From an uncultured Porphyromonadaceae bacterium (GTDB lineage Bacteria > Bacteroidota > Bacteroidia > Bacteroidales > Muribaculaceae), in assembly GCA_947175455.1 (NCBI GenBank), contig CAMWMW010000149.1:1-5542 (forward strand): a DNA stretch of 5,542 nucleotides, in the 5' to 3' direction. The translations under genes were made by a program, and so were the position numbers. Below, piece by piece: positions 1 through 5,542 of the stretch (position 1 is its first letter; each line of letters begins with the position of its first letter). The notes under the pieces were generated by a model that was given only the letters and a program-made list of their open reading frames with translations, did not search any database and was not told where the DNA came from.

Positions 1-410
1 ACCGCGAGCCATATCATATTCACATTGAAATGCAGGTGGCTGTCACAAGTATCGTTGTGGCTCTGATAGCAATTGCATTCGCAGGCTGGCTGTATCTGAA
101 AAAGAACGACAAGCCCGCACGTATGAAAGCGGCTCTTCCCGGACTCTGGACGGCAGCAAACCGCCGCTTCTACTGGGATGAGATTTACATGTTCGTGACC
201 CATAAGATAATATTCAACGGCATCTGCAAGGCTATCGCATGGTTTGACCGTCACATAATCGACGGCACTATGGATGCACTCGCAGCGATGACCCAGTTCT
301 TCTCTGTCAAGATCAAAGGAATGCAGAACGGAAGCGTTCAGACTTACGTGCTCTGGTATTTCTTCGGCGCAGTGCTTCTTGCGGTCATCACATGGATCTG
401 CCTATTATAA
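1..410 (+). CDS. nuoL: NADH-quinone oxidoreductase subunit L, C-terminal part (5' end outside window)
   Basis: This is the 3' end of nuoL. The frame is already open at the window edge (first full codon at 3, reading REPYHIHIE) and ends in TAA at 408-410, giving about 135 visible residues. The ATG at 30 is therefore an internal Met, not the start. Two hydrophobic helices are visible, one from about VAVTSIVVALIAIAFAGWLY and one from YVLWYFFGAVLLAVITWICLL. Between them lies a long amphipathic stretch that begins with RRFYWDEIY and ends with the QNGSVQTYV motif. In known complex I structures this segment is the lateral helix HL, which runs along NuoM and NuoN on the membrane arm, and the last hydrophobic segment is its anchoring terminal TM helix. 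NuoL is the distal antiporter-like, proton-translocating subunit in the cytoplasmic membrane. The channel residues themselves lie upstream of the window. nuoM follows after 36 nt, so co-transcription is very likely. The identification rests on the HL motifs and on the L-M-N gene order. Confidence 0.93.
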   Translation, partial: REPYHIHIEMQVAVTSIVVALIAIAFAGWLYLKKNDKPARMKAALPGLWTAANRRFYWDEIYMFVTHKIIFNGICKAIAWFDRHIIDGTMDALAAMTQFFSVKIKGMQNGSVQTYVLWYFFGAVLLAVITWICLL

Positions 411-446
411 TTAACTTCATATCGCATTGCAAATATCAATTAAATC

Positions 447-1961
447 ATGTTTGGAAATATCTTAATCTGGTTTGTAATAGTCCCGGTCATCATGATGGCA
501 GGATTGGCATGTTGCGGCAATAGCAATATGAAGGCAATCCGCACGGTGATGGTCGCAGGATCGACAGTGCTGCTGGCAATGGCAATCTGGCTTGTCGTGG
601 ACTTCCTTGCGCTCCGCGCAGGCGGCGACACATCCGAGATGCTCTATATGGGCAGCTGGATGTGGTATGCACCGCTCAATATCCATCTTGCGGTAGGTGT
701 CGACGGCATCTCCGTACTGATGCTTCTTCTTTCGGCAATAATCGTTTTTGCGGGCACATTCGCATCCTGGAAAATCGACCCGCTGCCCATGAACTTCTTC
801 CTCTGGTTCTGTCTTCTGTCAACCGGTGTGTTCGGCTTCTTCATCTCTATCGACATGTTCACTATGTTCATGTTCTATGAGGTCGCTCTCATACCGATGT
901 ATCTCCTCATCGGAGTGTGGGGAACAGGACGCAAGGAGTATTCAGCTATGAAACTTACGCTCATGCTGATGGGTGGCTCCGCATTCCTTATGCTTGGTCT
1001 TCTCGGTATTTTCTGGCACAGCGCTCCCGAAGGCGGCGAACTGACATGGAATATACTTGAGATCTCCCATAACTCGGCAATCGATCCGAGCTGGCAGCGT
1101 CTCCTCTTCTGTTTCACATTCGTAGGTTTCGGTGTGCTCGGCGCCATGTTCCCCTTCCACACCTGGAGTCCCGACGGTCACGCCTGCGCGCCGACGGCAG
1201 TGTCGATGCTTCATGCCGGCGTGCTTATGAAGCTCGGTGGTTACGGCTGTTTCCGCATCGCCATATTCCTTTGTCCGCAGGCAGCGCAGGAACTTGCATG
1301 GATATTCATCATCCTTACCGGTATCAGCGTTGTGTACGGAGCTTTCTCAGCATGTGTGCAGACAGACCTCAAATACATCAATGCATATTCATCGGTGTCA
1401 CACTGCGGCATGGTGCTTTTCGCAATCCTCATGCTTAACACCACCGCAATGACCGGAGGTATACTTCAGATGCTTTCACACGGTCTGATGACAGCACTTT
1501 TCTTTGCCCTCATCGGTATGATTTACGGAAGGACACACACCCGCGACATACGCGAGATGGGAGGTCTTATGAAAATCATGCCATATCTGGGAGTCTGCTA
1601 CATGATCGCCGGTTTCGCATCACTCGGTCTGCCCGGTATGTCCGGCTTCGTCGCAGAGATGACGATTTTCTTCGGTGCGTTCGAAAACGATGACATGTTC
1701 CACCGTATTTTCGTAATCGCCGCCACAACGTCGATCGTCATAACAGCAGTCTATATCCTCAGGGTAGTCGGCAAGCTTGTTCTCGGCCCCGTGCACGACG
1801 AGCACCATCTCAAGCTTACCGACGCCAGCTGGTGGGAGCGTCTGTCGACCGTGACACTCATAGTGTGTCTGGCGGGAATAGGTTTCTTCCCCAACTGGAT
1901 AAACGAGACAATCCAACATAGTTTTGCCCCGATAATCAATGCGCTGCAGAACGCGCTTTGA
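447..1961 (+). CDS. nuoM: NADH-quinone oxidoreductase subunit M (complex I proton-pumping subunit)
   Basis: The product is a 504-residue, very hydrophobic membrane protein of the usual NuoM length and of the Mrp antiporter-like family, expected to fold into about 14 TM helices. It forms one of the proton channels of the complex I membrane arm. Residues placed by comparison with E. coli NuoM are: TM5 Glu145 (FYEVALIPMYLLIGVWG; E. coli E144), TM8 Lys262 (LMKLGGYG; E. coli K265), His319 (SSVSHCGM; E. coli H322), His345 (QMLSHGL; E. coli H348) and TM12 Glu404 (GFVAEMTIFFG; E. coli E407). The core motif FPFHTWSPDGHACAPT is at 235-250. The TM7 lysine (E. coli K234) is replaced by Leu231, and no other lysine lies in that helix (see findings). 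The ATG at 447 is the start because an in-frame TAA at 441-443 excludes anything upstream. There is no Shine-Dalgarno sequence, only an AT-rich leader, as is normal in Bacteroidota. The gene lies 36 nt after nuoL and 51 nt before nuoN, within the nuo operon. Confidence 0.97.
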   Translation: MFGNILIWFVIVPVIMMAGLACCGNSNMKAIRTVMVAGSTVLLAMAIWLVVDFLALRAGGDTSEMLYMGSWMWYAPLNIHLAVGVDGISVLMLLLSAIIVFAGTFASWKIDPLPMNFFLWFCLLSTGVFGFFISIDMFTMFMFYEVALIPMYLLIGVWGTGRKEYSAMKLTLMLMGGSAFLMLGLLGIFWHSAPEGGELTWNILEISHNSAIDPSWQRLLFCFTFVGFGVLGAMFPFHTWSPDGHACAPTAVSMLHAGVLMKLGGYGCFRIAIFLCPQAAQELAWIFIILTGISVVYGAFSACVQTDLKYINAYSSVSHCGMVLFAILMLNTTAMTGGILQMLSHGLMTALFFALIGMIYGRTHTRDIREMGGLMKIMPYLGVCYMIAGFASLGLPGMSGFVAEMTIFFGAFENDDMFHRIFVIAATTSIVITAVYILRVVGKLVLGPVHDEHHLKLTDASWWERLSTVTLIVCLAGIGFFPNWINETIQHSFAPIINALQNAL

Positions 1962-2012
1962 CAAAGGTAACTTGCAAAACTTTTAGAAACAGAGTAAAGC
2001 ACAACAATAACA

Positions 2013-3455
2013 ATGGATTATTCACAATTTGGGGCAATGTTGCCCGAACTAATAATTCTGGGTCTTTTCCTGGTAGTGTTTCTTTTCGACACATTTTCGG
2101 GAGATGGCGCAAAGCGCATCCTCACGCCCATGACGACAGTGCTGTTCGGTCTGGCAACCGTAGCCATATGGATCATACCGTCGTGCGATATGGAGGTGTT
2201 CGGCGGCATGTATGTCAACGACACAGCATGCAAAGCGATGAAAGCGATTCTGAATGTCGGAGTGTTTATCGTTTTCCTACAGTCTGCAAAGTGGGTGGAG
2301 AGTGACGAGGTGGCAATCCGCAAGGGTGAGTTCTATGAGCTGCTGCTTGTGACCCTCTTCGGTATGTATCTTATGATTTCAGCCCGTCATTTCCTTCTTT
2401 TCATAATAGGACTTGAGTCAGCTTCGCTTCCGCTCGCGGCACTCGTGGCTTTCAACAAGAAGCATTACGAGAGCCATGAGGCAGCGGCAAAATACATTCT
2501 GACAGCTGTATTCTCATCAGCGATTCTATTGATGGGTCTTTCGTTTGTATATGCATTCTCAGGCGGTTCTCTCTATTTCGATGACATTCGGAACAATGTG
2601 ATTGCAGGAGAATACAGCGGACTTCTGATTGCGGCTATCGCCTTCATGATCGCAGGCATCGGTTTCAAGCTTTCGCTTGTACCGTTCCATCTCTGGACTG
2701 CCGATGTTTACCAAGGCGCGCCGACAGCCATCACCAGTTATCTGTCGGTAATTTCCAAAGGTGCGGCGGCTTTCGCATTCTTCGTGATTTTCGTACATGC
2801 GTTCGGTCAGCTTTTCGAGCACATGTGGGAATGGATGATGTATGGTGTCATCATAGCCACAATAACCGTTGGTAACCTGTTCGCGATCCGTCAGAAGAAC
2901 ATGAAGCGCTTCATGGCATTCTCCTCAATCTCGCAGGCAGGATACATCATGCTCGGCGTAATGGCAGGCGGCATCGGTCTTGCATCCATGATGTTCTATA
3001 TTTTGGTGTATATTGTCAGCAACCTTGGCGCGTTTGCCGTAATCTCAAGCATTGAGAACAATACAGGCAAGCTCTCAATGGATGACTATGACGGACTGCA
3101 CAAGACGAACCCCTGGCTTTCGTTCGCGATGACACTGGCTATGTTCTCACTTGCCGGTATTCCTCCTTTCGCAGGGTTCTTCAGCAAGATACTCATCTTT
3201 ACCGCAGTAACGTCGACCGGCTCAATGGCTCTTTATATGCTCGTTCTGGTGGCGTTGATCAACACAATCATCTCGCTTTATTATTATCTTCTGGTTGTCA
3301 AGGCAATCTGGATCAAGCCCGGCGAGGCTAAAGTAGAAAGCTTCAGGAGCGCCTTCGGTGAGAAGCTCGCATTGTGGATCTGCGTTGCAGGTATCATATT
3401 TGCCGGACTCGTGCCGTATGTATATGAATACTGCTACAAGGCGGTTCTCGGATAA
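2013..3455 (+). CDS. nuoN: NADH-quinone oxidoreductase subunit N (complex I proton-pumping subunit)
   Basis: The product is a 480-residue polytopic membrane protein of normal NuoN length. It is the antiporter-like subunit nearest the small E-channel subunits of complex I. All the charged channel residues known from E. coli NuoN have clear counterparts: TM5 Glu135 (GLESASLPLAAL), TM7 Lys219 (GFKLSLVPFHLWTADVYQGAPT begins just before it), TM8 Lys249 (SVISKGAAAF) and TM12 Lys392 (PPFAGFFSKILIF). The KRFMAFSSISQAGYIMLG segment at 298-315 is the conserved TM10 region. The start at ATG 2013 is secure because the in-frame TAA at 1995-1997 blocks any upstream start. The preceding bases (acaacaataaca) are A-rich with no Shine-Dalgarno sequence, which suits Bacteroidota initiation. 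It is the last gene of the nuo cluster here: the stop at 3453-3455 is followed about 55 nt later by a strong terminator-like hairpin. Confidence 0.97.
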   Translation: MDYSQFGAMLPELIILGLFLVVFLFDTFSGDGAKRILTPMTTVLFGLATVAIWIIPSCDMEVFGGMYVNDTACKAMKAILNVGVFIVFLQSAKWVESDEVAIRKGEFYELLLVTLFGMYLMISARHFLLFIIGLESASLPLAALVAFNKKHYESHEAAAKYILTAVFSSAILLMGLSFVYAFSGGSLYFDDIRNNVIAGEYSGLLIAAIAFMIAGIGFKLSLVPFHLWTADVYQGAPTAITSYLSVISKGAAAFAFFVIFVHAFGQLFEHMWEWMMYGVIIATITVGNLFAIRQKNMKRFMAFSSISQAGYIMLGVMAGGIGLASMMFYILVYIVSNLGAFAVISSIENNTGKLSMDDYDGLHKTNPWLSFAMTLAMFSLAGIPPFAGFFSKILIFTAVTSTGSMALYMLVLVALINTIISLYYYLLVVKAIWIKPGEAKVESFRSAFGEKLALWICVAGIIFAGLVPYVYEYCYKAVLG

Positions 3456-3509
3456 GACAATATCGTAAATTTCCCTACACTCCGGGGTCCGGACAAAAGG
3501 GTAAAAAGG

Positions 3510-3555
3510 AATTCAGAGACACAGCACGTCATGACGCGCTGTGTCTCTGAATTTT
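3510..3555 (+). terminator. Intrinsic terminator of the nuo operon, possibly bidirectional
   Basis: The arms 3510-3525 (aattcagagacacagc) and 3538-3553 (gctgtgtctctgaatt) are perfectly complementary over 16 bp. The 12-nt loop contains the palindrome cgtcatgacg, which can add a short inner stem beyond one A-C mismatch. The 3' arm runs into TTTTATAAT, a short U tract on the + transcript. The bases before the 5' arm are GGGTAAAAAGG, so a minus-strand transcript would have a run of five U after the same hairpin, which is the form of a bidirectional terminator. It sits about 55 nt after the nuoN stop and separates that operon from the downstream promoter. The stem is unambiguous. Termination is inferred, and the modest + strand U tract is the main weakness. 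Confidence 0.8.
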
Positions 3556-3638
3556 ATAATCAGAATAACATGTGTGGCGAAAATAAAGCGAAATGTGTAA
3601 AAAATGTTGTGCGTTGTGAAATTATATTATTAAACATA

Positions 3639-3660
3639 CAAACATTGCTTGCAATTGTTG
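3639..3660. promoter_or_regulatory. Imperfect 22-bp dyad overlapping the -33 region (candidate operator)
   Basis: The half-sites CAAACATTGC (3639-3648) and GCAATTGTTG (3651-3660) are inverted repeats matching at 8 of 10 positions around a TT centre. The inner ATTGC/GCAAT arms are perfect. The dyad covers the proposed -33 element at 3648-3651 and ends 11 nt before the -7 box, where a bound dimeric regulator would affect RNA polymerase. The symmetry is seen directly. A role as an operator is inference, and AT-rich DNA produces weak dyads by chance. Confidence 0.3.
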
Positions 3661-3679
3661 AAAGTATGAAGTAACTTTG
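3648..3679 (+). promoter_or_regulatory. Bacteroides-type primary sigma promoter for the debranching-enzyme gene
   Basis: TAACTTTG at 3672-3679 matches the Bacteroidetes -7 consensus TAnnTTTG at every fixed position. CTTG at 3648-3651 matches three of four bases of the -33 consensus TTTG, with a 20-bp spacer that falls in the usual 19-21 bp range. It points toward the debranching gene and lies downstream of the nuo terminator. Transcription would begin at about 3684-3688, leaving a leader of about 130 nt. Confidence 0.72.
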
Positions 3680-3685
3680 TAGAAT

Positions 3686-3814
3686 AACGATACAAATGTT
3701 TTTATACGATATTGATTTTTTTATCACCCTGGCATTACCCTCCTCGGCTTCGATGATAACTATAGCGTAAAATAACTGGAGTGAAAATTATAACCCGCAT
3801 AATCAATTTATGTC
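3686..3814 (+). other. Predicted 5' untranslated leader of the debranching-enzyme mRNA
   Basis: From the predicted start site to the ATG at 3815 there are about 130 nt. The leader has a T7 run at 3716-3722, a C/T-rich patch (caccctggcattaccctcct, 3725-3744) and then A-rich sequence up to the start codon. It shows no Shine-Dalgarno sequence at the right distance, since GGAG at 3778-3781 lies more than 30 nt upstream of the start. I could not draw a stable structure or recognise a riboswitch. Its boundaries depend on the promoter call. Confidence 0.45.
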
Positions 3815-3818
3815 ATGA
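3810..3818 (+). other. Two-codon upstream ORF (Met-Ser-stop) overlapping the debranching-enzyme start
   Basis: ATG TCA TGA occupies 3810-3818, and its stop overlaps the start codon at 3815 in an ATGA arrangement. The two frames differ, so only the second ATG leads into the long reading frame. This may be chance, or it may affect initiation by stop-start coupling. No ribosome binding site distinguishes the two ATGs. Confidence 0.25.
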
Positions 3819-5542
3819 GCTATCTTAAGTTTGACAAGAACCTGATGATCAATCTGGAGCAGAGTCTTCCCAAGGAGATGCTACGCACCAATAAGTCGGG
3901 GGCTTATCACTGCACGACCATCGTAGGCTGCAACACACGCAAGCAGCATGGTCTTCTCGTGATACCGATTCCGGAGATGGACGACAAGGCACATGTGCTG
4001 CTGTCATCGCTCGATGAGTCGGTAATCCAGCACGGAGCCTCCTTCAATCTTGGGCTGCATCAGTATGGTGACAATGTTTTCAGTCCCAACGGTCACAAAT
4101 ACATCCGCGAGTTCAATTGCGAGAATGTCCCGGTGATGACATTCCGCGTGGGAGGTGTGGTGCTGACAAAAGAAAAAGTGTTTATCTCGCACGAGAACCG
4201 CATACTCATAAAGTATACCCTCGTCGAGGCTCATTCGCCTACTACATTGCGTTTCCGCCCGATGCTTGCTTTCCGCAATGCGAATGACCTTTGTGTGGAA
4301 AACGATGCGATCAACAAGGAAATCAGACCGACACTCAACGGAGTCTCGACATGCCTCTACAGCGGTTATCCTGAACTCTTCATGCAGTTCAGCAAGCCTG
4401 CGGAGTGGGTCAACGACGGGCATTGGTATAAAGGAATAGAATATACAAAAGATAAAGTAAGAGGAATCCCCTATAAGGAGGATCTCTGGGTGCCGGGGTA
4501 TTTCGAACTGCCTATAAAAAAGGGTGAATCGATTATTTTCTCGGCATCTACGTATGAATGTGACCCCAAGTCATTCGAGAAAACATATGACGGAGAACTG
4601 ACAACGCGTACATGCCGCACAAGTTTCTTCAATTGTCTTAAGAACTCCGCCAAACAGTTTTATCTCAAAAAAGACAACGGCACATATATCATGGCAGGTT
4701 ACCCGTGGTATAATGTTCGTGCCCGGGATGAATTGATCTCTTTGCCCGGCTGCACACTCGCCATCAACCATGAAGAAGATTATTTCGAGATTCTTGACAC
4801 ATTCCTCAACGCATTGTTCCGGTTCATAGACAAGGGAGAGAAAGATCCGACAATAGGTGAGATCGATCTTCCCGACATCCCGTTGTGGACCATTTGGGCT
4901 ATCCAGCAATTCCGTCGTCACACGGATTCGAATGAATGCCGCAAACGTTACGGAGCATCTGTGCGCCGTCTTGTAGAGGACATCAGGGGTGAGAAAATCC
5001 GCAACCTTAAGCTCAACCATAACGGACTTGTGTCGTCAAACGGACAGAATACGCCTGTGACATGGCTTTCGGCATCGATCAACGGTCAGCCGATAATTCC
5101 CCGTACAGGATATATACTTGAATTCAACGCACTATGGTATAACGCGGTGAGATTCCTGATTTCCCTGTATGAAAATGAAAAGGGTGAAGAGGCTTATGTG
5201 GCGTCTCTTGCAGAGCTTGCGGAGAAAATCAAACTTTCGTTCCTGGATACATTCCTGAACGATTACGGATATCTGTATGATTATGTCAACGGCAGTTACA
5301 CAGACCTTGAAGTGCGTCCGAATCTCGCTATAGCAATCGGTCTGGAATATTCGCCGCTTGACCGCCGCCAGCGCAAAGGAGTGCTTGACCTGTGCACGCG
5401 CGAACTGCTTACACCCAAAGGATTGCGCTCGCTGAGTCCCAAAAGCTTCGCCTATAATCCTACTTATGTAGGCAATCCGACAGAGCGTGAATATGCGGTT
5501 CATCTAGGTCCGGCTCGTCCATGGATTTTCGGATTCAAAGCG
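3815..5542 (+). CDS. Glycogen debranching enzyme (amylo-alpha-1,6-glucosidase type), 3' end outside window
   Basis: One uninterrupted frame of 576 codons runs from ATG 3815 to the window edge without a stop. The start is firm: an in-frame TAA at 3800-3802 lies just upstream. The family normally runs to about 650 residues, so perhaps 70-80 are missing. Residues about 20-245 look like the bacterial GDE_N domain (GAYHCTTIVGCNTRKQHGLL at 29-48, then VLLSSLDESV and the P-x-G at 91-93). Residues about 265 onward look like the GDE_C (alpha/alpha)6-barrel domain. Landmarks are GYPWYNVRARDELISLPG at 295-312, with Asp305 in the position of the conserved R-D, and IIPRTGYILEFNALWYNAV at 427-445, with Glu436. 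The family hydrolyses alpha-1,6 branch residues of glycogen or related glucans. No signal peptide is visible, so a cytoplasmic role in storage polysaccharide turnover is expected. It appears to have its own promoter. Departures from the usual catalytic-region pattern (Ser419, and VHLGPARPW at 562-570) are described in the findings. Substrate specificity is inferred from family only. Confidence 0.9.
   Translation, partial: MSYLKFDKNLMINLEQSLPKEMLRTNKSGAYHCTTIVGCNTRKQHGLLVIPIPEMDDKAHVLLSSLDESVIQHGASFNLGLHQYGDNVFSPNGHKYIREFNCENVPVMTFRVGGVVLTKEKVFISHENRILIKYTLVEAHSPTTLRFRPMLAFRNANDLCVENDAINKEIRPTLNGVSTCLYSGYPELFMQFSKPAEWVNDGHWYKGIEYTKDKVRGIPYKEDLWVPGYFELPIKKGESIIFSASTYECDPKSFEKTYDGELTTRTCRTSFFNCLKNSAKQFYLKKDNGTYIMAGYPWYNVRARDELISLPGCTLAINHEEDYFEILDTFLNALFRFIDKGEKDPTIGEIDLPDIPLWTIWAIQQFRRHTDSNECRKRYGASVRRLVEDIRGEKIRNLKLNHNGLVSSNGQNTPVTWLSASINGQPIIPRTGYILEFNALWYNAVRFLISLYENEKGEEAYVASLAELAEKIKLSFLDTFLNDYGYLYDYVNGSYTDLEVRPNLAIAIGLEYSPLDRRQRKGVLDLCTRELLTPKGLRSLSPKSFAYNPTYVGNPTEREYAVHLGPARPWIFGFKA

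Larger units (their letters stand above)
3456..3814. other. Intergenic region between nuoN and the debranching-enzyme gene
   Basis: These 359 nt carry no convincing coding frame and are visibly more AT-rich than the flanking genes. In order, they hold a short GC-rich patch with the 8-bp palindrome gtccggac (3487-3494), the terminator hairpin (3510-3553), AT-rich spacer to about 3638, an imperfect dyad (3639-3660), a Bacteroides-type promoter (3648-3679) and a predicted leader of about 130 nt running to the debranching-enzyme start. I saw no tRNA, no known riboswitch motif and no insertion-sequence end. Confidence 0.8.

Noticed and set aside
30..410. A stand-alone small membrane protein starting at ATG 30
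   Set aside because: The frame is open upstream to the window edge, and the upstream residues (REPYHIHIE) read smoothly into it. The protein matches the C-terminal end of NuoL, so the ATG is internal.
1958..2305. A + strand frame beginning at the nuoM stop and running into nuoN
   Set aside because: It overlaps nuoN in another frame, and its translation is low in hydrophobic residues and lacks family features. NuoN is unambiguous there.
3487..3494. gtccggac palindrome after nuoN
   Set aside because: It is an 8-bp palindrome with no promoter element or T tract next to it, and it is likely incidental.
3687..3711. Direct repeat acgata at 3687-3692 and 3706-3711 in the leader
   Set aside because: Two 6-bp copies in AT-rich DNA are expected by chance, and nothing else about them is conserved or symmetric.
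3690..3722. Possible leader attenuator ending in the T7 run at 3716-3722
   Set aside because: The only stem I can draw before the T run is a short A/U-rich one with a mismatch (ataCaaa / tttttat). It is too weak for an intrinsic terminator.
4004..5503. Three sizeable minus-strand open frames (4004-4423, 4571-5020, 5132-5503) in the last third of the window
   Set aside because: They lie antisense to the continuous debranching-enzyme frame, which has clear family motifs across its length. Their translations show no recognisable domain and are rich in Cys and Arg, as expected of shadow frames.
1..5542. A new defence, mobile or biosynthetic system
   Set aside because: All coding sequence is accounted for by complex I subunits and a debranching enzyme. 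No transposase, integrase, nuclease, toxin-antitoxin pair, CRISPR repeat or att-like repeat was seen.

Overview
The window looks like a Bacteroidota (Bacteroidales) chromosome segment, probably from a gut-type anaerobe. Four things point there. The genes have AT-rich leaders without a Shine-Dalgarno sequence. One intergenic promoter matches the Bacteroides -7 consensus TAnnTTTG exactly. The NuoM subunit has the 'WSPDGH...SMLHAGVLMKLGGYG' form of the proton-channel core, which I associate with this phylum. The last gene is a stand-alone debranching enzyme of the bacterial GDE_N plus GDE_C type. A family such as Muribaculaceae is possible, but the sequence alone does not settle it.

Layout: positions 1-410 hold the 3' end of nuoL, 447-1961 a complete nuoM and 2013-3455 a complete nuoN. 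All are on the + strand, with short gaps of 36 and 51 nt. This is the distal end of a respiratory complex I (nuo) operon in the canonical L-M-N order. The three products are the antiporter-like, proton-pumping subunits of the membrane arm. NuoL also supplies the lateral helix that runs along the other two, and that helix lies in the visible part. An intrinsic-terminator-like hairpin with a perfect 16-bp stem follows nuoN (3510-3553) and closes the operon.

Positions 3456-3814 are an AT-rich intergenic region. It holds the terminator, an imperfect 22-bp dyad overlapping the -33 region of a Bacteroides-type promoter (-7 box TAACTTTG at 3672-3679), and a predicted leader of about 130 nt. From 3815 to the window edge, one uninterrupted + strand frame of 576 codons encodes most of a glycogen debranching enzyme (amylo-alpha-1,6-glucosidase type). 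It has no stop codon in the window. It is a separate transcription unit concerned with storage polysaccharide and is not functionally tied to complex I.

I found no mobile element, CRISPR array, tRNA, rRNA or clearly new system. The points most worth checking are three. NuoM has lost the TM7 lysine that is functionally important in E. coli complex I, while its other channel residues are kept. Several positions in the catalytic region of the debranching enzyme depart from the pattern I expect for the family. The debranching gene also has a compact control region with a dyad, a long leader and a two-codon upstream ORF overlapping the start codon.
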